A stretch of DNA of 64,000 nt from Mortierella alpina (taxonomy: Eukaryota; Mortierellomycota; Mortierellomycetes; Mortierellales; Mortierellaceae): the NCBI GenBank assembly GCA_029449245.1, contig JANATF010000001.1, positions 2,356,001 through 2,420,000 of the forward strand, written 5' to 3'. Below, piece after piece: positions 1-10,364 of this stretch. Under the pieces are notes generated by a model that saw only the letters and a program-made list of their open reading frames with translations, searched no databases and was not told the origin of the DNA. Within the stretch, counting starts at the first letter, position 1. Each line of letters starts with the position of its first letter. Made by a program: the position numbers and the translations under genes.

Positions 1-1616
1 GGGAGGCGCAGAACTAAAGGTAGTGCCGCAGCCATCCAAGATGGCAGTGATGTAGATAGCGCACGCCCAATATGCGTAGACCTGGACTAGATTGAGCAAC
101 TCCACTGCTGCCCTTAACTGCGAATGCATGCTGCTGACAGCGTCGCCGTGTCCCTGCTTCCTCAAACAGCCCGCAACAGATCCGATACACAGTGTTTTTG
201 TCGGGTGTTTCCTGCGAAGGTCGCGGTCCTGTCTTGTTGCGTCTTTGACATTCCGCTTTGCATCCGTCTTGGGCTTGACCCTGGCTCGTCCTTCTCTTTT
301 TTTCTTCTTAACCTCCTTCTTGGCCGCTGGCGGGCGCTTCCGTTGTACCTGTGCCTGCTTGGGTAGCTCTTGGCTGCGAGGTTTTGCAGTGCTTATATCC
401 TTGTAACGCGTACCGGCCAAGATCGACTCTTTTGATGCAAAAATTGGACGAAATTGGTTTCTGGTCGAACCACGAGCAACATAGAAGGAGTGTCTAGCAG
501 TGTAAGGACAAAAGCGACATGTTAATCTCGGTTATTATAAGTCGCAAATCATAGTAGCGTTGATCTGCAACTTTGCTGAAGTCATTACCTTGTTGACGGG
601 CCTGGTTTTGTTGTTAGCCTCAAGTTCTTCAACTGGTCGAACCGTTGTCGATATGATCTGTATACGTCGTTGGTGAGGCTTGGACCGTCAAGAAGGCGCT
701 GCTTATGGTCCCCAAAGACTCTGTGTGCGAGGTGGAAGCGGTGCGGATCGATGGCCTCTCCGGTGGCTGTTGATGCTTTTCGTGAGTACGACGCCAGCAT
801 ATCAGCAAGGTCCTCAGAGGGTAGTGTCCTGATTATGTCTGCGTTTCTTGCAAGTCCAAGTTGCTCCACGTTCCGACCATAATCATTCTCGCTGATGATC
901 CCGTACAGAAGTAAATGCCGTGAGGTCGGAAAGTCGAGCGCATGGAGCACGTCTGGCTTCAGGTAGAGACCGTATCCACTCTGCCTTGGCATGGGCCTGA
1001 GAACCGCCGTGATGCTGTCGTAGATCAAGAGGTCACTGTCTACAGAGACCGCGACTCTCTGACGGCGACAACCATCGGCACTTGCTTGGTCGGGCCCCCG
1101 AGCAATGCACACGTCTGCTTCCGTCTCACAGAGGCAGACTCTGACGCCACCAGCCTCGAGGCCATCCCGCAGACCCGCCTTGTCCGCTGCTGTGAGGACA
1201 AACATCTTGCTGATGCTGCGGCTAATCACCTCCATCGTCGTGGCACAGGTCCACTTCCCTTGCTCCGACTTCTCCTTCATCTTCGTCAGCTCCTTGTCCA
1301 AGACCACTTGATCAGCCCTCCTCGTGTTGGATCTCTTGGCGGTGGCATAGGCTTTTTCTTCTGCAGGCCCTCCATCCACATGCAACCGCAGAGCTGCCTC
1401 TCCAAACGTGGCCTTTATTTTGTGCGCGAGTCGGTGACCGACGCGATAGGCAGCTCCTGGTTTGTCGTAACTCTCCTCAAACATGGTCTTCAAGACGGAG
1501 AAAAAACACCCTTGTAGGTCCACATCGTAAAAGACGTCCTCCAGAGCCGAGGGTGAGATGGGCTGGGGATCGAGTCCCTTGCTTTTGAGTTTCTGCCAAA
1601 GGCCTGTTACGCCCAT
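1..1616 (-). CDS. XPG/FEN-like structure-specific nuclease, 3' end cut by window edge
   Basis: Probable DNA nuclease of the XPG/FEN1 (PIN-like) superfamily. The start is the ATG at 1616 (protein begins MGVTGLWQKLKSKG, the usual XPG N-terminal motif); the frame is open further upstream but has no ATG. Acidic motifs look intact: DVDLQG, HVDGG followed by a Lys/Arg-rich helix, CETEAD, and SVDSDLLIY; an H3TH-like ENDYGRNVEQLGLARNA follows. An apparent stop near 585 is probably intronic: AAG|GTAATG at 588 and CCGAG| at 527 bound a 62-bp intron, and the next exon (526 down to 1) keeps one frame for about 175 codons to the edge. That exon starts with a CRFCPYTARHSF knuckle and has a strongly basic KKEVKKKKREGR stretch, possibly a nuclear localisation signal. 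It is not a clear FEN1, XPG or EXO1 ortholog, so the exact substrate is unknown. Confidence 0.75.
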
Positions 1617-2572
1617 ATTGGTAGCGGTGATCCTCCTGGGATGGTTGAAGACTAGTCGAAGAAGGCGCGATGTGATATAGTGTACTGCTACTGCTGGGTG
1701 AAGGAAAGCAAGGGTTGATATATGCGAACAAGATGTATGCTGCAACAGAGGATGCGAAGATGGAAATAAACCCCTTGGTGAAGATGAAAAGAGATGTAAG
1801 GGGCCAGGCTGGCAGAGGGCTGTGGCGCCGAAGAGGACTTTGGGAGGGGAGCTCTGGTCGTCAGGCAAAGTACGGTATGCGGAAAGAGAGGGGTGCTCAA
1901 AGAGGAAAAGTACGGTACGCGGAAAGAGAGAGGTGCTTAAAGAGGCAAAGTACGGTACGCGGATAGAGAGAGGTGCTCAAAGAGACAGCGCGTGGAGTTC
2001 TGGTCAAGAAGAGAGGTTGGCGATAGAGTCTAAAAAATTACTTGGATATACTGCCGATCACTTGGGAGGCAAGCCACCCCTGGCTTCTGTTCTGTGGACA
2101 CAGCCTCAAAGCCTACCGTTGCCCTCAACCTCATCCATCATACTCCTCTCATTGCCGTCTGGATACCCTCGCTCTCATAATATGCATGCTCAAAAAGTCG
2201 ACGCTGCACCGAAGATCTGTTGTTACGAGTCTCCACGGCGACCTTGATCATGGTCTACCACAGTCTTCCTCGGTTCGCTTCGTCAGGACATGTTATATCT
2301 GTCAATGCCATCACTACAAAAACTGTAGGGTAGGTTTTCTTTTTTCTTTTTATATTGACGCTAGATCCCTGCCAGACGTACAGGAAAACTGCAAGGTACT
2401 AGGAGGCTATCCCGTGACGTTTTGTGGGCTGTATAAGGAGACATCCACGTTTCCTTTAAAGAGAGTCGACTGTACTCGATTTTTTACTTCGCACCTTTGT
2501 GTCCTCTCGCAATATCTCCGTATTCCCTAGACGTATTCTTCTTCGTCGCCTCTTCTTCGACTTCTGGTTCCA
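1617..2572. other. Intergenic region between XPG-like gene and ankyrin-bromodomain-BAH gene
   Basis: No gene supported. It holds the 40-bp minisatellite, the presumed XPG-like promoter on the left and the 3' flank of the BAH gene on the right. Short open frames on the plus strand have low-complexity or Ser/Leu-rich translations with no domain. Confidence 0.6.
1866..1985. repeat. 40-bp minisatellite, three copies
   Basis: Three near-identical head-to-tail copies with an exact 40-bp period; the tacggta core recurs at 1871, 1911 and 1951. Each copy contains a purine-rich ggaaagagagaggtgct segment. It lies about 250 bp upstream of the XPG-like start codon, so it falls in or near that gene's promoter. 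Apparent open frames across it are explained by the repeat. Confidence 0.85.
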
Positions 2573-5500
2573 TTAGACGCCACTACGCTGAATAAACACA
2601 TAAAACTGCTGCGTCTCAGTCTTGCCGCCAGGCCCGCCTCCCTGGAACAACGCCCCAACCTGAGCACTGATCCAGATGTCAATCGTATTCTGTCCTGGAC
2701 TTAACGCAACCGTATACACGTGGTGCCCAATCGTAGGTGACGCTGGAAGAGCCACGAGCCCAGACGGCGTTAGCTTCTTTCCGTTCTGGAATACTGACAA
2801 GCCAACTTGTTGCTGAATAGGCGATAGCTGCGGGGCCAAAAGTGGCACCAGTGTGATGGTTGAGACCTGCTGACGAACAAAGACACTGTGCGCAAAGGTT
2901 TCTGTGCCCAGACTCATAGCAAACGACTTGTCCTCTGTGTCGATGGTCACTGACTGAAGCATGGCGAATCCTGCAAAGGAGATCAAGAGCATGAATAAGG
3001 TCAACACCACGGTTTCGAGCGAGTTAGACCGAGCACAGTTAGCATAGATGACAGCAATACCTTTTCTGGGTCCAACACTGGGATCGTAGACGGTGGAGAT
3101 GTCTGCGGGTGTAAATGGAACAGATGGCGCGACAGGCATCATCACTGCAGTCCTCGGGTCCATCATAGCACCTGTCATTTGCACCGACATCCGTCCTGGC
3201 GAACCAGGGGAACCCATGGACTGCGAGCTCGTGGGGCTTTGGGGCATCGGAGGCTGCTGTGGAAGCTGCATATGTGGTTGCAACTGTTGAAACTGTAACG
3301 CCTGCTGCTGTTGGAACAAATGCTGCTGTTGTTGTTGTTGCTGCTGCAATAGCAATTGCTGTTGTTGCTGGTGAAGGAGGTTGGGATGGCTGCTCATCTG
3401 TGAGGAGACCCTCCTCGATCGTTGCTGCTGAAGTGCTTGCTGCTGCTGAGCGTATTGCTGCTGTTGCTGCTGTTGCTGAAGATGCTGCTGCTGCTGACTA
3501 TGTAACTGGAACTGCTGCTGCTGTTGTTGTTGCTGCTGTTGCTGCTGCTGTATATGTAACTGTTGCTGTTGTTGATGTTGTTGCTGCTGATGTTGTTGTC
3601 TTTGCTGCTGACTAGATCGACGCCGTTGCGAAGAATGGGTCGGCGAAGCCATTCCATCCACATCTACATCTTCGTCCTCATTGTCGTCTTCATCATCATC
3701 GTCATCGTCGTCGCCACTGCGCTTCTTTGGTTTTTTCGCAGGTCTGGGTCGTTTGCTCCTTCTGGTTGAATCAGACTGTGCTGTCGAGGAAGCTCGCCTT
3801 CCGTTGAACTGCCCAACTGGCTCCCTCGTCATCTCGCCAGTAACCGTACTCTTGACCTCAAACTTTGGTAGTTTGAGAGGAGATGGGTATGGCTGCACTG
3901 GAGTTGGAAGAGGGTCAGTGGTGTACACTCGCTTCCAGTCCTTGATCAGGTATGCAGCCTTCCCGGTCTCGGAGTAACGATTTTCGCAGACATATACATC
4001 CTTGGGGTCAAAATTGATCGGCCGGCCGCGAACATAATCCTTGTGAGCTTGGACATAAACTTTGCGATCAACAAGCGCAAAGTCAAACTCCCATTCTCCT
4101 GATGTCTTGAGCACCTCTTGCTCGTAAAATGTCTGTCCTGGCACCTGCAAGGTTTGCTCCGGCCGAAGAAACTTGGAGCCCGCAATAAACTTGTTATTTC
4201 TACACAGTATACATTCATGGATTCATGAGAACAAGTAAGCTTCGAGTGAAGAGGGATTGGCGCTGTAGTCTGTTGTCAGGCAGAACGGGGACTTACTTGG
4301 AATCGGTTTCCAGGCGTTCAATGAGCAGAATAGTCTTGTTGGGATCGTTGAGCTGTACAAACTCTCCCTTCTGGTACGTAATATGTCCATTTGTGTGTGT
4401 TGCGACTCGCTGCCTGTCGCCCTGTGTCCATCAAGACGTTTCGAGTGAAAAAGAAAGTTGACCATATCGTGTCAGGTACTACGGTAGCAGAGAGTCCAGA
4501 TACAAGAAATTGCTCCTTGTAAATACTGACCTTATCCAAGGCTGCTGCCTTGGGATTGGCCACAAGCCTGTAAGACGCATAGACATCCTTTTTGCGTGTG
4601 TTGAAGAGTTTCAAGAGTACCCGGGCGTCCTTGTTGACACGCGAGCCATCTTCGTTAAAGATGAGGGCATTTTCAAAAATGAGCTGAAACTCTCGATCAA
4701 AGTCATCCACATTTTTGTAATGCCCCGATTTTATCCTCGACTAACAAGAAATGGTATAACGAAAAAAAAGTAAGACGGCGCACAATTAGTCATCTTCAGT
4801 CCATTCATTAACAGTGTAATCCTTCACCGATCGCACATGGCTCTTGTCTCCTACCAATACAAGCTGCAGCGACATGGGAGACTTGATGATCTCATAGTAT
4901 TCAGGATATTCTTCCTTTGAGGGAAGCGCCAAAAATATATCCGCCAGCTCGCGACCCCTGTTATTTGTAACAGAATAGTAATGGTTAGCTATTATCTACG
5001 AGTCCAGAGGCCAAACCGTGTCCTTGATTTTCCTTTCTCACTCTCCTAATTTGTTGCGACTTACGTCTTATCCTTGTGATTCAGAACTAATTTGTATAGT
5101 TCGGTGAAGGCTCCTACAAGTGGGTTTGCTGGGATAGTGACGATGTTTTTGCCCTCCTTGCCCTCCTTGCTCGGCTTGACGTCCTTTGAAACGGGCTTGG
5201 GACTAACGATATCGTCTGTACTCTTTTTGCTCTTTGAAGGTTTTGCTGCCTTTGCCACGTTGGTCTGAAGTTGCCAGATCGCTAGGGTTAGCTTTTTGCA
5301 GATCAAATGATATGCTGATCTGTGTAGAAGTGCAGAATGTAGCTTACCACACCAAAGACTTTCTCCCACTCTGGCGTCTGCTCATAGACTAGCTCAAGCG
5401 CGACCTGTCCGTGTTCGTTTTGTGCCTTTTTATCCGCACCATACTTTTCGATCAATAGCTTTGCAGCATCCAAGTGTCCTATAAAGGCCAAGGCAGTTGA

Positions 5501-6490
5501 AGGGAGTTAGTCATGCTTAGAAGTCTGACAAGTCAGATGCCTTTAACATAATCAATAGAAGTTCACAGTCCAACCAAACTTGCCTCCAAATGCAGCCCAT
5601 GCTAGTGGTCGCCCCTTGTACCAGGTGTCTTGCAGTTCCACGTTGGCGTTGAGTTCCATGAGCAGGTTGATAATACCCTTTGCACCGTAGTACGCGGCCG
5701 CGTGTAGTGCGCCCCAAGTGAATGTATTTTCCTCAAAGACGTTAGTTTTGAAGAGCGTATCCGGATGCACGTTTTTCTGCGACAGGTAGGTTCTGACCGC
5801 CTTCACGTCGTTTTCCTCGATGGCCACAAACATCTTTTTGACCTCTATCATTCGCAACAGAGAGGTAGGACGAGAGGGAGGATGCAGCGTGAGCATACGC
5901 AGCACTCACACAAACACACCTAGTGAGAGTCACTATTCCACGTACCACTCTCTGAGAGTTCGCCTTGCTCGGGTTGCTTCAGCCTGATCTTGAGCTTGGG
6001 AGCCTCAACCTTGACCACCGGAGTAGTTCATATAAGAGACAAGTCGTCCCAGAAGGACCGCGTTAGTCCTCCACGGTTTGCCCTTGTGCATTGTTCAATT
6101 CGATCCTTGAACACGATCCAAACGCGTTATACACTGACGAAAACCGTAACATTCACTCTTCCTACTTTATCTCTCTTATCATTCTCAGAGGTGAATCAGT
6201 CGTCGCTTCGTAATCCTTGCCCGTTTATGCCATTCTCTGTTCTAAACCGCCCATCCTGCCTCTCTTCGCGTAGAAAAAGATTCAACACGCTTGCCTCGTT
6301 GAATAACAAAGAGGGCAGGAAATAGAGTTGCCAAAGGCATCTGTTGAGGTAACAGAGTTCCGCGTGCACCTCAGGAGGGTTCCTTTATATGAAATATAAA
6401 GGGAGAAATGTGCTTTGTGCTCCCATTTACCTGCATTGCCGATTCCTCTTCCGCTGAGATCTGCTTAGGGTTGCGCTGACTAGAGCTCAT
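2573..6490 (-). CDS. Ankyrin-bromodomain-BAH chromatin remodelling protein (RSC1/RSC2-like)
   Basis: Likely nuclear subunit of an RSC/SWI-SNF-type remodeller. Ten exons close in frame to 895 residues: 6431-6490, 5946-6009, 5575-5844, 5348-5478, 5065-5264, 4855-4957, 4531-4740, 4297-4409, 3061-4199, 2573-2970. In order: about 40 residues from MSSSQRNP, ankyrin repeats (GALHAAAYYGAKGIINLLME; PLAWAAFGGKFGHLDAAKLL), a Lys/Ser linker, one bromodomain (YPEYYEIIKSPM, then FENALIFNEDGS), a BAH domain (YQKGEFVQLND to VYVCENRY), a basic and acidic low-complexity stretch, long Gln runs, and a beta-rich C-terminal segment. The BAH part resembles fungal Rsc1/Rsc2, but those have two bromodomains and no ankyrins. 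The 421-bp first intron and GTTGGA donor at 5574 are the least certain joins. The 2971-3060 segment is read as an intron (see findings). Confidence 0.8.
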
Positions 6491-6907
6491 TCTTGAACGT
6501 GTGCACTGTGTGGAGAGGGTGTGAAAGCAAGTGCGTGTTGTCCACCAACGATCAATATGCAAGGGCACCTCCCGGTTGGCCAATGGAGAATACGGGCGCG
6601 GAAAGTGTTGTGAACGCGACTAAGGACGACGTGAGTGTAGGTGAGGAAGACCGGACGCAACACAGAAAAAAATAGAAAAAAAAAAGAGAATGGTGATCGG
6701 GCTGCGACAAGGAGGTTCGTATGGTTGCTGCGTGCATCCACTCCCGTGTGGAAGAACAAGATGCAAGGAAAAGCTGGGAGAAGGGATTGAGCACAAAACA
6801 ACGAGCTTGCGAAAAATGAGTACTTGAGAGGCTCTGCACGTGATGCACTTGGATAATCCACTCTCTCTGTATTTTCGTGTGTCTACAAAGCATGAACTCG
6901 CTGATCT
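6491..6907. other. Intergenic, promoter of ankyrin-bromodomain-BAH gene
   Basis: About 417 bp between the start codon at 6490 and the stop of the first chitin deacetylase. It contains an A-rich run near 6665-6690. No gene is supported; minus-strand open frames here are not domain-bearing. Confidence 0.5.
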
Positions 6908-7939
6908 CTAAATGGATACAAACACAAAGACTATGGCCGAGAGAACGGTCCAGAGACGGCTGGTCGTGGCCACCGCAGAATTCTGCCCGGGAGTGTCGGT
7001 TGGTCGGATGGTAGTTGTTGCTGTTGCTGTTGCTGTAGCAGTTGGAGTGCCGGTACCGCTGCTGGCACTTGTTGCTGCAGTCGTTGCTGCAGTCGTAGTA
7101 GGCAATATCGATCCTGGTAGGTAAGCAGGGGTACCAATGCATTCCTCCATCGTCACAAATCTGTATCCTGCCTTCAACACAGCATCAATGACGGTGTCCG
7201 TAAGATGCTCCACAGAGAACTTTTCGAGCTCATGCTGCAGCACAATGAAGGAATCTTGCTTGGGGTCAGAGTTAGCGACGATCTTGGTGTTGACCTCAGT
7301 CATAGCCTTGCTGGTGAACACAAGAGGGTCCGTCTCATTCTTATACTGCCAGTCGTTGGTGTCAACGTTCCAATACGACACTACTAAGCCCAAATCCGCC
7401 ATCACTTTGAGACATGGGTCCCCACAACTTCCATAGGGAGCACGCATGTAGCGTGGCCGGACACTGGAGTGAGTGAACATAATATCAGAGGTTCTCGACA
7501 TCTCACTCTGCATCTCGGCCACGGTCATGGTGCTGAGATCGCCGTGCGTGTACGTGTGCGAAGCCAGCTGGTGACCGTCAGCAAGAATCTTTTTCAACGC
7601 ACCAGCCTGCTGGTCGTTCAAGGCGATCATTTCTCCTCTAAGAAAATATTAAGAACAGTTTGGGAAGAAGCTGAAAGTTATTAAGGTGTCGTAAGTCGCA
7701 AAATCAAAAAAAAGAGCTGCTGGTATAAGGTTGAGGACTTACAAGACAAAGAATGTGGCCTTGACATTCTTATTTTTGAGAATGGCCAGCAGCTGGTCAT
7801 TGTACACTGCTGGGCCGTCGTCAAAGGTGTATGCGACCGTTCCAGGTGTAATGCATTTTGAGACACTCCCAGGAACTTGAGCGGTCACCAAGGATGCGAG
7901 AAAGATTGCCGAGCAGGCAATGGCTGCAGAAAGCTTCAT
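6908..7939 (-). CDS. Chitin deacetylase-like polysaccharide deacetylase (CE4), GPI-type, copy 1
   Basis: Secreted or wall-anchored enzyme that would remove acetyl groups from chitin to give chitosan. Two exons, 7743-7939 and 6908-7637, join in phase 2 (TFFVL|GEMIAL) to give 308 residues; the 105-bp intron has GTAAGT and TTAG ends. A signal peptide (MKLSAAIACSAIFLASLVTA) precedes the NodB homology domain. CE4 motifs: TFDDGP, SHTYTH with both metal-binding His, RAPYG, DTNDW, and a late LQHE in the position of the catalytic His motif. The tail is Thr/Ala/Ser-rich and ends in a hydrophobic segment, as in GPI-anchored wall proteins. The next gene upstream on the same strand is a close paralog with the same intron position. 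Confidence 0.9.
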
Positions 7940-8731
7940 GGCAGAGGAGATGATCTGGGGTGGGTTGTAAAAGTGGAGTGTTATGTAGAGGAGTTACTGC
8001 TCATGCGTTGTTTGGATAACTGTGCGTTTGTGCAGTCTTTATAAGAAATCGCCGTACCAAGAATAGCTTGTTGTGAGATGGGTAAGAAATCCCACGGCTC
8101 ATCAGCAGTTCTTACTGCTTACAGCACATACACAGCATGGCAGATTCGCGATAGAACGATGTTCCTGAAACCTACAGCAGAAGCGGCGGACTTCGCCAAT
8201 CGCTCTCTAGATATTCCGGACGAGGTGGGTACACAAAAAATGAAAGCATGTGGGCGAGGCTACTGTAAAGTGTAAAGTGTAAAGCGTACTAAAAAGTGTA
8301 CTGTTCTTGAGAGGTCTCATCCAGGGACTTGTAAAAGCGATCTCGCTTTTTTCAGTTGAGTTGAAGCATCTCGCATCGATAACAAGCGGAGGATCTGTCG
8401 CCGAGCGCTAGCAGAATGGCGTTCAAGGCTCTACGTCGAATCACCGTTTTCTGGCAAGGATATATTTATACATCGAGCGGCAAGAACGTGGCGGCGTCTA
8501 TTCTCGGTTTTATAGTGTGGGCTGAGAGGGTATGTTTTAACGACTTTGAACTTTGAAGCCAAATGTTCCAAAGCCAGGAACGCTAATTTCCGATACTGTA
8601 ATCTACCAGGGATGACTTCACTGGGCTTTTCAACTTTTTAAGACGTTTCCGGGGTTTAGTCTACGCACTTTCAGTACAGGTACAGGACTCTACTGTATTG
8701 TATCAAAATTATCTACTGCATGTAGTAAAAT
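7940..8731. other. Intergenic between the two chitin deacetylase genes
   Basis: About 790 bp. It contains the copy-1 promoter and a small tandem array, three copies of tgtaaag at 8264-8284. No coding sequence supported. Confidence 0.5.
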
Positions 8732-9698
8732 CTATAGCAGGGTGTAGGTGATCAAGGCACTGGCGGCAAGAGTCCAGGCACTAGCCAGGAGGGTCACAGC
8801 ATCATTCGTGGGGCTCCCAGAGGGCTTGGAGCCGGAGCCAGTACCAGTGGCAGAGCCGGTACCCTTTGGAGGAATGGTCGATCCCTCCCTATAGGCGGGC
8901 TTTCCCACACATTCTTCCACCGTGACAAACTTGTATCCCTTCTTCGAGACAGCATCGATGACCTGTTCAGCTACAAAATCGACCGAGAACTTGTGGATTT
9001 CATGCTCCAAAATGATGAACGAATCAACCTTGGGGTCTGACTTTGCGACGATCAGGTCATTAATCTCGGCCATGGACGCATTGGTAGCCTGAGCTGGGGG
9101 CAGCGTTGCATGTCTCCAGTCGTTGGTGTCGACGTTCCAACGCGTGACAATGTAACCCAGATCGGTCATCACTTTCAAGCACTTGTCCGCGCATTCACCT
9201 TGGGGAGCTCTCATGTAATAGGGGCGGACAGCGGCGTGCTTGAACATGGTGTCGGAAGTATTTTTCATTTCCAACTTCATCTCGTCTTCGGTCAAGGTGT
9301 CGAGAACACGGTGAGTATAGGTATGAGACGCCAATTGATGGCCTGCATCGAGCATCTTTTTCAAGGAGGCGGCTTGCGCGGGGTTCATGTCGATCATGCT
9401 TCCGCTATAAGGAGTAGGCATCACAAGTGCGGGATAGGTTAGGCTTTGTTATGAAGAATAGGTGGACGCGTACATATGCGGTAAGCACTTACAGGACAAA
9501 GAACGTGGCAGCCACATTCTTCTTCTTCAAAAGCGCCAGAAGCTGGTCATTGAACTCTCCTGGACCGTCGTCGAAAGTGAGGGCGACTACGCCTGGATTG
9601 ATGCATTTGAGAATGGTAGTGCCATTGCCTGCAGTCTGGGCAAGTACCGCAGACGACAGGAAAAGAAACGAGCACGAGAGAAGCGCAGAAAACTTCAT
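8732..9698 (-). CDS. Chitin deacetylase-like polysaccharide deacetylase (CE4), GPI-type, copy 2
   Basis: Second CE4 deacetylase, tandem paralog of the 6908-7939 gene. Exons 9493-9698 and 8732-9404 join in phase 2 at the same site (TFFVL|GSMID) across an 88-bp intron, giving 292 residues. Signal peptide MKFSALLSCSFLFLSSAVLA. Motifs: TFDDGP, SHTYTH, DTNDW and LEHE are kept, but motif 3 reads RAPQG where copy 1 has RAPYG. The C-terminal tail is Gly/Ser/Thr-rich (KGTGSATGTGSGSKPSG) and ends in a hydrophobic stretch, again suggesting GPI attachment. The Tyr-to-Gln change lies next to the active-site Arg and could alter activity. Family assignment is secure; substrate preference is inference. Confidence 0.9.
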
Positions 9699-10364
9699 GG
9701 TGAAGAAAGAGGGTGTCTAAGGGATGTGATTCGTAAGGTCGTTGTGGTTGCAAATGGCTTATTATGTGAGTTGGTTGAAAAGTAAGAGGTGCTCAGGGTT
9801 GTAAGAAGTAAAGGGAGCCGAAGAAGTGGGTCAGGAGGATCCTTGGGGTCCATTTATGGCAAACTGACAACGACGACGAGGAGCAGTATAATGCTATTCA
9901 GGAACCAAGGTTTGGTGCGGACCCCTTCGCCTTTCTTCTACCCCCGGGACAACGGCGCGCATGTGTACGCCAATAACGCAACCTAACCTCCTTAGAACTA
10001 GTTTTGGCCAGAAATACCATCTATGAACGAACTTTGTCTATTGCTGGGCTGTACATGTACATGTACATACGATCGATGCGACATTCAAGTACAATAGTCT
10101 ACTACAGAAACAAAGGGGTGCCTTTGTGTCTCACTAATGTACAGTAGGCTATCTCAAGTCCGCAGAAGGAAGGTACTTTTCACATACCGAGTAATGGCGC
10201 CTGAATGTTTTCGGAGAGGGCAAAGCAAAGGCATGCCTATTCTCGGAGCGCCAATTGACAGTAACTGTGCATGCAGGGCGTAAATGTTGAACAGGGCGTC
10301 TACCGAAAAAGTGTGCGTTTTTTGAGTTTATTTTCGCTATTTCGGGAGACCCAACAAGTCTTCG
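9699..10364. other. Intergenic, copy-2 deacetylase promoter and PDS5 3' flank
   Basis: No gene supported in about 665 bp. A triple TGTACA palindrome sits at 10050-10067 and an AT-rich stretch lies just before the PDS5 stop codon. Confidence 0.5.
10050..10067. repeat. Triple TGTACA palindrome
   Basis: Three head-to-tail copies of the six-base palindrome TGTACA make a perfect 18-bp palindrome. It could be a binding site for a dimeric factor or simple-sequence DNA; nothing nearby decides between these. Confidence 0.7.

Noticed and set aside
1715-2530. Plus-strand open frames with repeated RYAERE-type peptides
   Set aside because: The repetition comes from the 40-bp minisatellite; no splice sites, domains or start context support a gene.
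2971-3060. Transmembrane helix in the bromodomain-BAH protein
   Set aside because: The stretch has donor, branch and acceptor signals and its removal keeps the frame, so it is read as an intron.
3093-3615. Plus-strand Ala/Val-rich open frames opposite the BAH gene
   Set aside because: They are antisense readings of the CAG/CTG glutamine tract; composition is an artefact of the repeat.
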